Below are positions 25,027-34,781 of a stretch of 64,000 bases of DNA, one piece after another. How positions within the stretch are numbered: position 1 is the first letter of the stretch; each line of letters opens with the position of its first letter. The notes beneath the pieces are model-generated. The model saw nothing but the letters and a program-made list of their open reading frames with translations. It was not told where the DNA came from and made no database searches. Source of the DNA: Alphaproteobacteria bacterium (lineage in GTDB: Bacteria > Pseudomonadota > Alphaproteobacteria > Micavibrionales > UBA2020); assembly GCA_025934695.1 (NCBI GenBank), contig JAICWS010000003.1, positions 186,001-250,000 on the forward strand. The letters run 5' to 3'. The translations under genes and the position numbers were made by a program.

Positions 25027-27630
25027 TTATTGCGAGACGATCAGGTGCCCGGTTGCGACGAGATTAGCCTCGTCGAGCCCGGTGACGCCGCTGATGACGG
25101 CCACCTGCTGCCAGGCGCCCGGCGTCGCTGTGCCGCCGAGATCGACCGATAGGATCGTATTGCCGCCGCTCGCCGTCATCTGCACGAAGTCGGCCAGCGC
25201 ATTCGCCGCCGGGTCATAGTGACCATGCAGAATGTCCGAGATGTCGATCTTGTCGCCTTGCGACACCGAGAAGTCGGTGATCCTGTCGACGCCGGTGCCG
25301 AGATCGGCCGCATGGAAGGCGAAGACATCCGCGCCCGCGCCGCCCGTGAGCGTATCCGCGCCCGCGCCGCCAATGAGCGTGTCGTCGCCATTGTCGCCGT
25401 AGAGCGTGTCCGCGCCCGTCCCGCCGTCGATCCAGTCGTTGCCCCAGTAGCCGTGGATGACATCGTTGCCATCCTGGCCGAGGAGCGCGTCATTGCCGTC
25501 GTGGCCGCTGATGTTGTCATTTCCCGCCCCGCCGTAAACGGCGGTGCCGGTGTCGTGGTTGGCATTCAGCGTATCGTTGCTGCTGGTGCCATTGACAGTC
25601 AGCGTCGTTGCGGGCTGGTCGAGATAGTGGTCGTCCCAGGTTCCGGTCGTGCCGGTCGTGCCGGTGGAACCGGTCGAGCTCGTGGCGCCTGTAGGATCCG
25701 TTGGAACAGTGGTTCCGGTGGATACCGTCGAGCCGGTTGAACCCGTAGACCCCGCGGAATGTGCGGTGAAGTAGCCCTCGAGCACGCCGCCCACGTCAGC
25801 CAGCAGGTTGCTGTTGGTCAGCGCCGAGGTCTGGACGTTGTGGAAGGTGACGGTGTCGCCGTCCGCGAACTTCAGCACGGCATCCGAGCCCACTTCCGTC
25901 AGCGTCGCCGAGGCAAGATCCGCCGCGGAATAGCCCACCAGCACCGCCTGATCGCCGTTGTTCACGTCATTGGGCGTGAAGTCGGTGATGTACATGCCCT
26001 GGTCGCCATGGTTTTCGACGAAGACATCGTGGCCAGTGCCGCCGGTGACGGTGTCGTTGCCGGTGCCGCCGATCAGCGTGTCGTTGCCGTTGTCGCCGTA
26101 GAGCTTGTCGTCGCCGGTGCCGCCGTTGATCCAGTCATTGCCCCAGTAGCCGTGGACGAGGTCGCTGCCGTCACCGCCGGTAATGACGTCGTTGCCATCG
26201 TGGCCGCTGATCGTGTCGTTGCCGCCGAGACCGTCGATCGAGGTGCCGGTCTTCGAATCGGCGTTCAGCGTATCATTGCCGGTGGTGCCGGTGACCGTGA
26301 GGCTCGCATGCGGCGCCGTATCGTAAGGATCGCTCGACGTCGGCGTGGGTGACGGCGATGGCGATGGTGCAGGCGTCGGCGCCGGAGTGGGCGTCGGTGA
26401 CGGCGCGGGCGACGGAGACGGCGAGGTGCCACCGAAGAAGCCGGTTTCAACCCCGTTGTTGTCGACCAGCAGGTTGCCATTGTTGAGCGCCGTCGTCTGC
26501 ACGTTGTGCAGGGTGACGGTGTCGCCATTGGCGAACTTCAGCACCGCGTCCGACCCGACTTCCGTCAGCGTCGCGCCCGCGATGTCGGTGGCGCTATAGC
26601 CTTCGAGCACCAGCTTGTCGCTGCTGGAGGCGTCGGAGGGCGAGAAGTCGGCGACATATAATCCCTGGTCGCCTTTGTTCTCGATGAAGGTGTCATGGCC
26701 GCCGTAGCCGGAAACGGTATCGTTGCCGGTGCCGCCGATCAGCGTGTCGTTGGCATTGTGGCCGGTCAGCACGTCGTCACCGGCGCCGCCGTTGATATAG
26801 GAGCCCGTCGTGGGGTGGGCGTTCAGGTGGTCGTTGCCCGAGGAGCCTGTCTGCGTCGCAGCGTCGAGGCCGTTCAGCCCCTGGCCCGGCGTATGGCTCA
26901 TGTCGAGGCCGTAGAAGGTCACCTGGCCTGCACCGGTCGCCTGCGAAAGATTGGTGCTCGCGAAGCCGGCATCGCCGTTATATACGCCCGCCTTGAAGTA
27001 GAGCGTCTGGGTGTCGAAGCTGGGATCGATCGGCGTAGTCGACGAGTAGGTGTCGCCGTTGATAATGACTTTGACGTTCAGATCGCCGTTCGCGACGTTG
27101 ATCTCATAGGACCATACCTGCCCCAGCGCGGCCGTCGGGTGGTTGCCGGCGGCATCCGTCAGCTGGTAGGTGTCCTGGTGACCCGTCGGCAGATGGTCCT
27201 TGAAGTAAATGTGCCCGGCATCGTAATAGAGGCGGATCATCTCGCCCGAGGCCGCGTGGATCTGCCCGACCATCAGCTTGCCTTGCGCCCCGGTGAGCAG
27301 TGTGGGCACTTCGTTGACGGCAAGCGTCGCCGTCATGGTGCCGCCCTGCGCCACCGTCCAGGCCGCGAGAGAGCCATTCGGGTTCAATTCGCGCAGTTCG
27401 GAGCGCGCCCCGTCGGAGTTGGCGGTCGTGGCGCCGGTGACGGGCGCATAGAAGTACATGCCGCCGTCAGGCGCATCATAGAAATATTGAGACTCATAAC
27501 CGCTCAGCGGCGAAATGCTGATCGCCGTGCCGGTCGTGCCGCCCGTGCTGTCGATCGGAACCGAAATGTTCCAGTCGCTCAGGTCGAAATGGTCGGAATT
27601 GTAGATAGAATCGTTGTTGTAAAGCGCCAT
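25027..27630 (-). CDS. Secreted PL7 alginate lyase with three RTX blocks
   Basis: An 867-residue protein starting MALYNNDSI after GGGAAAG. Residues 12-245 form a polysaccharide lyase family 7 (alginate lyase 2) domain with its three signatures: RSELRE (76-81), QIH (123-125) and YFKAGVYN (211-218). After it come three blocks of calcium-binding RTX nonapeptides (GGxGNDxL type), separated by Pro/Ser/Thr-rich linkers and short beta modules. The C-terminal segment (VFAFHAADLGTGVDRITDF, then IVSQ) is a type I secretion signal. QIH rather than QVH usually goes with a preference for G-containing blocks, which the RTX epimerase at 48205 would create. It lacks a Sec signal. No transporter is in the window. 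Confidence 0.9.
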   Translation of the reverse strand: MALYNNDSIYNSDHFDLSDWNISVPIDSTGGTTGTAISISPLSGYESQYFYDAPDGGMYFYAPVTGATTANSDGARSELRELNPNGSLAAWTVAQGGTMTATLAVNEVPTLLTGAQGKLMVGQIHAASGEMIRLYYDAGHIYFKDHLPTGHQDTYQLTDAAGNHPTAALGQVWSYEINVANGDLNVKVIINGDTYSSTTPIDPSFDTQTLYFKAGVYNGDAGFASTNLSQATGAGQVTFYGLDMSHTPGQGLNGLDAATQTGSSGNDHLNAHPTTGSYINGGAGDDVLTGHNANDTLIGGTGNDTVSGYGGHDTFIENKGDQGLYVADFSPSDASSSDKLVLEGYSATDIAGATLTEVGSDAVLKFANGDTVTLHNVQTTALNNGNLLVDNNGVETGFFGGTSPSPSPAPSPTPTPAPTPAPSPSPSPTPTSSDPYDTAPHASLTVTGTTGNDTLNADSKTGTSIDGLGGNDTISGHDGNDVITGGDGSDLVHGYWGNDWINGGTGDDKLYGDNGNDTLIGGTGNDTVTGGTGHDVFVENHGDQGMYITDFTPNDVNNGDQAVLVGYSAADLASATLTEVGSDAVLKFADGDTVTFHNVQTSALTNSNLLADVGGVLEGYFTAHSAGSTGSTGSTVSTGTTVPTDPTGATSSTGSTGTTGTTGTWDDHYLDQPATTLTVNGTSSNDTLNANHDTGTAVYGGAGNDNISGHDGNDALLGQDGNDVIHGYWGNDWIDGGTGADTLYGDNGDDTLIGGAGADTLTGGAGADVFAFHAADLGTGVDRITDFSVSQGDKIDISDILHGHYDPAANALADFVQMTASGGNTILSVDLGGTATPGAWQQVAVISGVTGLDEANLVATGHLIVSQ

Positions 27631-28019
27631 GGCACTTTCCCTTTCCCCTTCGTTGAGATGTAGGAACCGCTTACCCGGCACCGCCCGGCCGAATCCTGAC
27701 CGGGGCTTGCAAGAAAGGCCGCTGTTTCCTTAAGCGGCCGCGCACCTTGAGACGGTGCTTTGTCCATGTGTGGCAGGAGGGCGAGAGACGAGGAGATTAT
27801 CTGTTGTTCTTGCTTTTCGTCTTCGCGTGCCCTGACACACCGGAACCGGAAAAGGATTTCAGACGTTGTTACTTTTCCCGGCCCCGTACATCAGGGTGAA
27901 ATATGGTCTCGGTTTTGAAAGTCAAGGCGAGGCGGGGAACAAAATGCGCGCCGCACCGTTTTTCTTCGACGCCGAAAACTTGTCTAAAATCCGCGCTTTA
28001 ACCCCTCATTTACCCATCG
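27631..28019. other. Divergent intergenic region, PL7 lyase / algI
   Basis: About 390 bp holding the promoters of both genes. TAAAAT near 27985 is a possible -10 for algI. The sequence CTTGTCTAAAAT also occurs as TTTGTCTAAAAT near 2886. No gene recognised; a frame at 27866 overlaps algI and is rejected. Confidence 0.4.
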
Positions 28020-29459
28020 ATGATTTTCGCTTCCCCGATCTTCCTGTTCCTGTTCCTGCCGCTGTTCCTGGCGGCTTATTACGCGACGCCGCGCGCCTGG
28101 AAATCTGCGACGATCTTGCTGGGCAGCTCGATCTTCTACGCCTGGTGGCGCGCGGATTTTCTCGTATTGCTTTATGGAATAATCTTCTGGAACTGGCTAG
28201 TCGCGGTCGGTATCGAGAAATGGCGGCAACGGCCTGCGGCGCTTTGGCTTTTGCGCGCCGGCATCGCGGGCGACCTGCTGACGCTGGGTTATTTCAAGTA
28301 CTGGAATTTCGGCGTTAACAGTTTCTTTGCGATCTTCATGAAGGCGGGCTCTCACCCGACCGGGGTATTCGACAAGGTCATTCTGCCCATCGGCATTTCC
28401 TTCTTCGTCTTCCACGGTATCAGCTATATCGTCGACGTCTGGCGCAAGGACACGCCGGCCACCAGGAACCTGTTCAACTTCGCGGCATTTATCACGCTTT
28501 TTCCGCATCTGATCGCGGGGCCGGTCCTGCGCTACAAGGACCTGGCCGGACAATTCAATAATCGCAAGCACAGCCCGGAAATTTTTTCCGAGGGCGCTTA
28601 CCGATTTATGCAGGGTTTTATTAAAAAAGTCCTGATCGCGGACACTGTCGCTCCTTTGAGCGATGCCGCCTTCGCCCTGGCCTCCCCCACCCTGGCGGAC
28701 GCCTGGCTGGGGTGCGCGGCCTATACGGTGCAGCTTTATTTCGACTTCGCGGGCTATAGCGAGATGGCGGTCGGCCTGGCGCTGATGATGGGCTTTCGCT
28801 TCATCGAGAATTTCAACATGCCGTATATATCGCAAAGCATCACGGAATTCTGGCGGCGCTGGCATATCAGCCTCTCCACCTGGCTGCGGGATTATCTCTA
28901 TATTCCGCTGGGTGGCAACCGCAAGGGACCGGTGCGCACCTATGTGAACCTGACGCTGACGATGCTGCTGGGCGGCCTGTGGCACGGCGCCAACTGGACT
29001 TTCATCCTTTGGGGGGGCTGGCATGGGGCGCTGCTGGCGGTGGAGCGGCTTTTGCGTCTGCCCGCAGAGGCGGCGAGCATCTTCGGGCGAATTTGCCGTA
29101 CGGCTTTAACCCTGTTGGCCGCCATGCTGGGCTGGGTCCTGTTCCGTGCGCCGAACATCGCGGAGGCGGGCGCCTTTTATAAAGCCATGGCCGGCGCGAA
29201 CGGGCTCGACATGAGCGCGGATCTCGCCTGGCAGGTGAAGGATATCTCGCTGCTAGCGTTGGCGGCGGGCGCGATCGTCATTGTGATACAGCCCTGGTTT
29301 GCGCGCTATCGCACGCCCGTGAGGCTATCGGGCGAAAGCGTCGCCATGAAAACGGCGGTGCCGCTGTGGCTGCAGCTTTCGACAGCGGCGCTCTTCCTCG
29401 TCGCCGTCACGCGGCTCCTCGCCATGAGCTATTCGCCGTTCCTGTATTTCCAGTTTTAA
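28020..29459 (+). CDS. algI: Alginate O-acetyltransferase AlgI (MBOAT)
   Basis: A 479-residue inner-membrane protein of the MBOAT family that passes acetyl groups across the membrane to AlgJ/AlgX for O-acetylation of mannuronate. It has about ten transmembrane segments. The catalytic His322 (GGLWHGANW) matches the position known in Pseudomonas. WRRWHIS with His282 and the LPIGISFF and FPHLIAGP loops are typical. No clear Shine-Dalgarno is seen before the ATG. It stands apart from algJ, algF and algX, which are in the 32.7-37.6 kb unit. Confidence 0.95.
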   Translation: MIFASPIFLFLFLPLFLAAYYATPRAWKSATILLGSSIFYAWWRADFLVLLYGIIFWNWLVAVGIEKWRQRPAALWLLRAGIAGDLLTLGYFKYWNFGVNSFFAIFMKAGSHPTGVFDKVILPIGISFFVFHGISYIVDVWRKDTPATRNLFNFAAFITLFPHLIAGPVLRYKDLAGQFNNRKHSPEIFSEGAYRFMQGFIKKVLIADTVAPLSDAAFALASPTLADAWLGCAAYTVQLYFDFAGYSEMAVGLALMMGFRFIENFNMPYISQSITEFWRRWHISLSTWLRDYLYIPLGGNRKGPVRTYVNLTLTMLLGGLWHGANWTFILWGGWHGALLAVERLLRLPAEAASIFGRICRTALTLLAAMLGWVLFRAPNIAEAGAFYKAMAGANGLDMSADLAWQVKDISLLALAAGAIVIVIQPWFARYRTPVRLSGESVAMKTAVPLWLQLSTAALFLVAVTRLLAMSYSPFLYFQF

Positions 29460-29668
29460 ACCAGCGATAGACGCGAAACACCGACATCATCCCAGCGCCT
29501 GCCTGCGCCGCGCCGGACGCTGTACATTCAACCGTCAAAACTTCGGCGCTGTTTGCGGCGCAATAAGCCGTCGAAGCGCCAGTCCCATTCTCATGCTTAG
29601 CGTCTTGGCGCCGCAGCGGTGATTACCGGGACGCCGATCAGAATGCTATCGGTGTAATGCGTGGTCTT

Positions 29669-31201
29669 TCAATTCCCGATGGTCAGGACGCCCGCCAGCA
29701 TGCCGACGATGCAGATGAAGGCCAGCATGGCGACGGCGTGGACGAGGACGGAGGACCAGATCATCACCCGCTCCTGCATCCAATTGAGACTGCGGTTGAG
29801 CTTGGTCTTCTGGCGCGTCCAGGACTGGCGGTCGAGGCGGAAGAACACATAGGTCTTCACGACCGAGCCCCAGATCTGGTTGTAGTACATCAGGAAGGGG
29901 TAATACCAGCTGAGCACCGGGCGCGAACTGTAAAGCATCAGCGTCATGATCCAGCGGGTGAAGCCGATCCAGACGAAATAGACCAGCACGAAGCTCCAGG
30001 AATGTTTGACGCCCAGGAACAGGGCGAAGGTGGGCCCGGTGAGCGAGGTCCACATGGTGACGCGCTGGTCGATGATGCACCACCAGGTGAAGAGTCCGGT
30101 GCGCGCGGGGCCAAGCGCCATGGCCTGGCCATTGATGCGCAGCATGTTGCCGAACCAGCGCAGCATGAGCTTGGAGGTCGCAAGCACGAAGTGTTTGGAC
30201 GGCGGATGTTCGACCGTGTTCACGCGCACGTCGGGCACATAAATCATGTTCATGCCCTTCTTCAGCACCCAGAACCAGGTCGACTTGTCGTCGCCGGTCA
30301 GGAACTTGAAGTAGCCGAGACGCCAATGCGTGATGGAATCGGATTCCACGTGGCGGATGAAGGCGGGGTCGGAAGCGATATCGGCGCGGAACATCGACAT
30401 GCGGCCGGTCAGCGTCAAAACCTTGCCCGAGAGCGACATCGATGACATCAGCACGTGGCGCTGCGCAAAGCGCATGCGGTGCCACTGGGTCATGACTTCG
30501 CTGCCCTCGACCTCGCAGTCCTCGTCGGTCGTGAGTGCGCCGAGATTGGGCACCGAGCGGAAGAACGGCACGCATTTGCGGATGCAGTCGCGCTCGAGCT
30601 CGCAGTCGCCGTCGACGACGGCGACGATGGAATCGGGTTCCGGCATGTCACGGGAGATGGCGCGGAAGCCCTGCGCCAGGGCGTCGCGCTTGCCCGTGCC
30701 GGGAATGCGCACGAATTTCAGCTGGACATGCGGCGGCGGATTGGCTTGGGTAAAAATCTCCTTGATGAGGAATTCATCGCACATCTCGACGATCGAGGCG
30801 ACGATGGTGCAGGGAATGCCGCAGCGAATGGCCTCGAGGACGCAGGCGCGGTAAACCTTGACCGAGGTTTCGGCCTGGATACGAAAGGACGTGACGAGCA
30901 GGTAGATATGCGGCGGCATAAGGCTTTGCCCGCCGGCATCGGCCTGCGCGCGCAGCACGGGGAAGGATATCTTGCGGTAGATCAGCGAACGGCAGAAATG
31001 GACCAAGCCCCAGGAATAGCGCCAGACGGCGAGCACGCCGATGACGGCGGCGAAGAGGACCGGGATCGGCTGGAGCGTAATGCATTGCAGCAGGGCCGCC
31101 ATCGCCGCGAGCCCCGCCGTATAAGCGGCGAACCCCGCGGCACCGGGCGGAAGAAGTCTCCGCCCGTCGCTGCGGGTTGCCTGTGTGATGGCCTGCGTCA
31201 C
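29669..31201 (-). CDS. alg8: Alginate polymerase glycosyltransferase Alg8
   Basis: A 510-residue family-2 glycosyltransferase of the inner membrane that polymerises GDP-mannuronate. It has N-terminal membrane helices, a cytoplasmic GT-A domain with VVDGDCE (D-x-D, Asp197/Asp199), GTGKRDAL and HVESDS motifs, and C-terminal helices. It starts with GTG, overlapping the algD stop as GTGA, so the two are translationally coupled. Its partner Alg44 is encoded 13 kb away in another unit. Confidence 0.95.
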   Translation of the reverse strand: MTQAITQATRSDGRRLLPPGAAGFAAYTAGLAAMAALLQCITLQPIPVLFAAVIGVLAVWRYSWGLVHFCRSLIYRKISFPVLRAQADAGGQSLMPPHIYLLVTSFRIQAETSVKVYRACVLEAIRCGIPCTIVASIVEMCDEFLIKEIFTQANPPPHVQLKFVRIPGTGKRDALAQGFRAISRDMPEPDSIVAVVDGDCELERDCIRKCVPFFRSVPNLGALTTDEDCEVEGSEVMTQWHRMRFAQRHVLMSSMSLSGKVLTLTGRMSMFRADIASDPAFIRHVESDSITHWRLGYFKFLTGDDKSTWFWVLKKGMNMIYVPDVRVNTVEHPPSKHFVLATSKLMLRWFGNMLRINGQAMALGPARTGLFTWWCIIDQRVTMWTSLTGPTFALFLGVKHSWSFVLVYFVWIGFTRWIMTLMLYSSRPVLSWYYPFLMYYNQIWGSVVKTYVFFRLDRQSWTRQKTKLNRSLNWMQERVMIWSSVLVHAVAMLAFICIVGMLAGVLTIGN

Positions 31202-32517
31202 CAGCAGATGCCCGAATAGGCACGGCGCTGTTCGCCGGTGCCGTCCTTCAGGCGCACCAGGTCGATGACGGGCAGGTTGTCGTTGGCCTGCGCCACGATC
31301 GCGCTGAAGTCCGCGCCATGATTGCCGATGATGAAGAGTTCGGCCTTTCGCAGCACGTCTTCGGGCGACGTCACGAGGCAGCGCGAGATATGCGGAATGC
31401 TCTCGGTGATATACTTCTTGTTGGCGCCCTCCATGTTCGCCGCCTGGCTCACATGCGGATCATAGATCGACAGTTCATACCCGTTGCCGATCAGCATGTC
31501 GGCCAGCGTGACAAGTGGGCTTTCGCGCAGGTCGTCGCTGCCCGCCTTGAAGGCGAGACCCAGGAGCGCGATCTTTTTTTTGCCCGATTTCTTCACCATG
31601 GCCAGGGCGCGGCGGACCTGTTCGTCGTTCGCTTCGAGGAGCGCATCGAAGATCGGTGTCTTCAGGCCTTTCGCATGGGCGCTCGCACGCAGAGCCCGCA
31701 CATCCTTGGGCAGGCAGGAGCCGCCGAAGGCGAAGCCCGGTTTCAGGTAAGCCTTGGAGATGTTGAGCTTGTTGTCGAGGCAGAAGATGTCCATGACCTT
31801 GTGGCTGTCGACGCCATGCTCTTTCATGATATTGCCGACTTCGTTGGCGAAGCCCACTTTCGCGGCATGCCAGGCATTATCCGCGTATTTCACGCCTTCG
31901 GCGACCTCGATCTCGGTCACGACTTCGGGCGCCTCGATGCCTTTGTAGAGCGTCGAGATCGCTTTGGCCGTGCGGTCGTCGAGCGCGCCGATCACGATCT
32001 TGGGCGGGTTAAAATAATCGTAGATCGCGGTGCTTTCGCGCAGGAATTCGGGGTTGTTGCCGAAGCCAAAGTCGACGCCCGCTTCCTTGCCCGAGGCTTC
32101 GGACAGGATGGGCAGCGCCACGGTGCGCGCCGTGCCCGGCACGACGGTCGAGCGCAGCACGACCGCATGCCAGCCGTCTTTCTTCGACAGCGCCACGCCG
32201 ATCTGGCGGCAGACGTCGCGGACATAATCGAGCTTCAAGGAGCCGTCTTCGTTGCTCGGCGTGCCGACGCAGATGAGCGACATATCGCTCTGCATGACGG
32301 CTTCCGCGCAGTCCTGCGTCGCCTTCAGGCGGCCGGCGGCCACGTTCTTGGAAATCATTTCATCGAGGCCGGGCTCGACGATGGGCGAGCGGCCGTCGCG
32401 GATGCATTTGACCTTCACCGGATCGGTATCGACGGCGATGACCTCGTGTCCCGAGTCGGCGATGCAGGCGCCGGCGACGGCGCCGACATAACCCAGTCCA
32501 AAGATGCTGATGCGCAT
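31198..32517 (-). CDS. algD: GDP-mannose 6-dehydrogenase AlgD
   Basis: A 439-residue enzyme that oxidises GDP-mannose to GDP-mannuronate, the committed step. The N-terminal Rossmann motif GLGYVGAVAG (7-16) binds NAD. The catalytic Cys268 (GGSCLPKD) is at the same position as in the Pseudomonas enzyme. I chose MRISIFG as start; the 15-residue extension lacks similarity. First gene of the algD-alg8 unit, divergent from algF. The 10-bp inverted repeat at 32545-32578 falls in its 5' region. Confidence 0.97.
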   Translation of the reverse strand: MRISIFGLGYVGAVAGACIADSGHEVIAVDTDPVKVKCIRDGRSPIVEPGLDEMISKNVAAGRLKATQDCAEAVMQSDMSLICVGTPSNEDGSLKLDYVRDVCRQIGVALSKKDGWHAVVLRSTVVPGTARTVALPILSEASGKEAGVDFGFGNNPEFLRESTAIYDYFNPPKIVIGALDDRTAKAISTLYKGIEAPEVVTEIEVAEGVKYADNAWHAAKVGFANEVGNIMKEHGVDSHKVMDIFCLDNKLNISKAYLKPGFAFGGSCLPKDVRALRASAHAKGLKTPIFDALLEANDEQVRRALAMVKKSGKKKIALLGLAFKAGSDDLRESPLVTLADMLIGNGYELSIYDPHVSQAANMEGANKKYITESIPHISRCLVTSPEDVLRKAELFIIGNHGADFSAIVAQANDNLPVIDLVRLKDGTGEQRRAYSGICW

Positions 32518-32544
32518 TTCGTATTGTTCTCCTGAATGTTGATG

Positions 32545-32578
32545 ATAGTGCCGGGCGTCCAAACGGCACCGGCACTAT
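32545..32578. promoter_or_regulatory. Perfect 10-bp inverted repeat between algD and algF
   Basis: ATAGTGCCGG (32545-32554) and CCGGCACTAT (32569-32578) with a 14-nt spacer. Either an operator for the divergent alginate units or a hairpin in the algD leader. Confidence 0.55.
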
Positions 32579-32621
32579 GTAAGTTCCGCACTGCAGCATC
32601 CTTTGGGGCCAAAAAATTTGG

Positions 32622-32646
32622 GGGACGTTTTCCCATCTCGCGTGTT
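32622..32646 (+). promoter_or_regulatory. ECF-sigma-like promoter candidate upstream of algF
   Basis: After AAAAAATTTGG comes GGGAC (32622-32626), 16 bp and TGTT (32643-32646). The arrangement matches the candidate at 45540 (GGAAC-N16-AGTT) and resembles GGAAC-N16/17-CGTT promoters of alphaproteobacterial stress sigma factors. Confidence 0.4.
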
Positions 32647-32695
32647 CATGGTGTCTGATGTGTATGTACTGATGATTTCAGAAAGGAAAATTGCC

Positions 32696-33316
32696 ATGAT
32701 CCGCGCCAGCGCTTTTGCCCTCGCCCTCTGCTCCGTTTTGACGATGTCCGGCATCGCCCGGGCGGGTGATGCGGGTCTTTATCCGTCCGCGCCGCCGCCG
32801 GGATCGGCCTTTATCCGCTTCCTCAATGCGGGCGGCAACGCCAAGGCGAACATCGAAGTCGGCGGAAAAAGTTATGGTTCCGGCGAGCTCGGCGCCGCGA
32901 CCTCTTATGTCGCCGTGCCGCACGGCCAGAATAAAATCAGCTTCGGCACCTCGACGGCCACGCCCGATCTGAAGGAAGGCGGCCATTATTCCGCGGTGAT
33001 GGTGAAAGGCGTCATCACCGTCCTGGAAGAGCCGGCCAGCGACAATCCGCTGAAAGCCGAAATCATCCTGATCAACGCCAGCAATGCGAAGAGCGTCAGC
33101 CTGAAAACGCCGGACGGCAAGGTTGCAATCGTCGATGGCGTGGCGCCGGGGCAGCTCGCGGGCCGCGCCGTGAATGCGGTCGAGGCGCCCTTGTCGGTCT
33201 ATGCCGGCGAAAAGAAGGTCGAGGATCTCGCGGCCCATCCGCTGGAACGGGGCGCGCGCTACGCGGTCGTTTATTACACCGGCCCAGACGGCAAGCCGGC
33301 GGTCAGCTTTAACTAA
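32696..33316 (+). CDS. algF: Alginate O-acetylation protein AlgF
   Basis: A 206-residue periplasmic protein with a signal peptide ending in IARAGD. GDAGLYPSAPPPGSAFIRFLNA at the start of the mature part and the C-terminal beta-rich ALVVYY-like strand (YAVVYYTGPDG) fit the AlgF family. It is needed for acetylation, probably as a carrier or scaffold between AlgI and AlgJ/AlgX. First gene of the algF-algX-algG-algJ unit; the ATG at 32696 was chosen because the signal peptide starts there. Confidence 0.88.
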   Translation: MIRASAFALALCSVLTMSGIARAGDAGLYPSAPPPGSAFIRFLNAGGNAKANIEVGGKSYGSGELGAATSYVAVPHGQNKISFGTSTATPDLKEGGHYSAVMVKGVITVLEEPASDNPLKAEIILINASNAKSVSLKTPDGKVAIVDGVAPGQLAGRAVNAVEAPLSVYAGEKKVEDLAAHPLERGARYAVVYYTGPDGKPAVSFN

Positions 33317-33328
33317 AAAGGGGCAGCA

Positions 33329-34780
33329 ATGACGCGGATCCTCCTGGCGTCCTTCGGTATCCTGGCGCTTGTCGCGGCGGTTTTCACCACTGCACAGGCG
33401 CAGCAGCTGCCCAAGGACGTGCTTTATGGCTATTCGACCTACTTCAAGTACCATGGGCCGCGGAATAAGGAAATCCGGCATAACCTCTATCCTTACGCGG
33501 GCGCGCCGATCCCCTTCGGCCATGACATCCCCGTCTGCGCCGCGGCGAAGACGGACGAGGCCTATGAGCACCGGCGCGATATCCGCTACCTGATGCACGG
33601 GCGGGACGGCTGGATCTACCGCACCATCGACTTCCGCACCGACTTCACGGCCACGCCCGAGGCGATGAAATATTTCACGCGTCTCAATGCGCTGCTGGCA
33701 GCCAAGGGCCAGACGCTGGTCGTCGTGTTCCAGCCGCCGCGCGGCCTCGCGGAATATATGCATACCGATGCCGCCGATATTCCAAAAGACTGGACGCCCG
33801 ACAAAGCCAAGGCCGGATACGAGGCCTTCCTGAAACAGCTGCGAGACCAAGGCATCCGGACGGCCGACCTGACCGGCGGGCCCGACGGGTACTTCTTCAA
33901 GGGCGACTTCCACTGGGCCCCGATCGGCGCCGCCTATTCCGCCGACAAGGTGGCCAAGGTGATGGAAGACCTGCCCGCTTTCGACGGCATCGAGCATCAT
34001 CATTTCGAAACGCAGGTCGCCGGCATGGGCGCCGCCGAGCGTGGCGTATTCGAGGATTTCCTGCAGGACACCTGCAAGGAGAACATCGAGCTGCAGACCA
34101 AGCCGGTCTGGCGCACGGTGCAGACGGATAGCGGCAGCGCCGCCAGTCTCGTCGATGACGCGCCTGTGCCCAACATCACCATGCTGGGCACCAGTAACTC
34201 CGCCGAGGACGACCGGTTCAACTTCGTGGGCTCGCTAAAACATGACCTGAGCGCGGACATCTATAACGCGGCCATCACCGCGGGCGGCTTCGGCGCCTCG
34301 CCGTCGCGGTATTTCGCCTCGGACCTCTATCACAGCAATCCGCCGAAGATCATCGCCTGGGAATTCCTGCCCCAGCATAACTACAACAACGTGGATTCCG
34401 CCAACTTTTTCCGCCAGATGATCCCCGCCATCTACGGCGCTTGCAGCGAGAAGGATGCGCTGGCGACCTTCAGCCAGCCCATCAAGGCGGAAAACACCAC
34501 GATCCTGCCCAACACCGACAAGCTGGCCCTGAAGGACAGTTTCCTCTACCTCGAAGTCAAGAACCCGGCCGAGCGGACCCTGAAACTGGAAGTGCTTTAC
34601 GCCGACGGCAACGCCGACCAGGTCGACCTGACGCGTTCGACGCGGGCGGAGAACAATGGCAAATATTACTATGAGCTGCCCGACAACAAGGCGCTGTTCT
34701 TCCACCTGCTGACGAATTCCGTCGACGGCGGCATCACGGCCCGCATCTGCCATTACCCCACCACCGTCGCGGAGAAATAA
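33329..34780 (+). CDS. algX: Alginate O-acetyltransferase AlgX
   Basis: A 483-residue periplasmic protein with a signal peptide ending in AQAQQL. The SGNH-like domain has catalytic Asp193 and His195 (KGDFHWAPIG) and a GTSNS nucleophile motif (Ser289 or Ser291). The C-terminal 100 residues form the alginate-binding CBM-like domain seen in AlgX (FLYLEVKN, ELPDNKALFF). It acetylates mannuronate in the periplasm. It lies 12 bp after algF and 1 bp before algG, in one operon. Confidence 0.93.
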   Translation: MTRILLASFGILALVAAVFTTAQAQQLPKDVLYGYSTYFKYHGPRNKEIRHNLYPYAGAPIPFGHDIPVCAAAKTDEAYEHRRDIRYLMHGRDGWIYRTIDFRTDFTATPEAMKYFTRLNALLAAKGQTLVVVFQPPRGLAEYMHTDAADIPKDWTPDKAKAGYEAFLKQLRDQGIRTADLTGGPDGYFFKGDFHWAPIGAAYSADKVAKVMEDLPAFDGIEHHHFETQVAGMGAAERGVFEDFLQDTCKENIELQTKPVWRTVQTDSGSAASLVDDAPVPNITMLGTSNSAEDDRFNFVGSLKHDLSADIYNAAITAGGFGASPSRYFASDLYHSNPPKIIAWEFLPQHNYNNVDSANFFRQMIPAIYGACSEKDALATFSQPIKAENTTILPNTDKLALKDSFLYLEVKNPAERTLKLEVLYADGNADQVDLTRSTRAENNGKYYYELPDNKALFFHLLTNSVDGGITARICHYPTTVAEK

Positions 34781-34781
34781 C

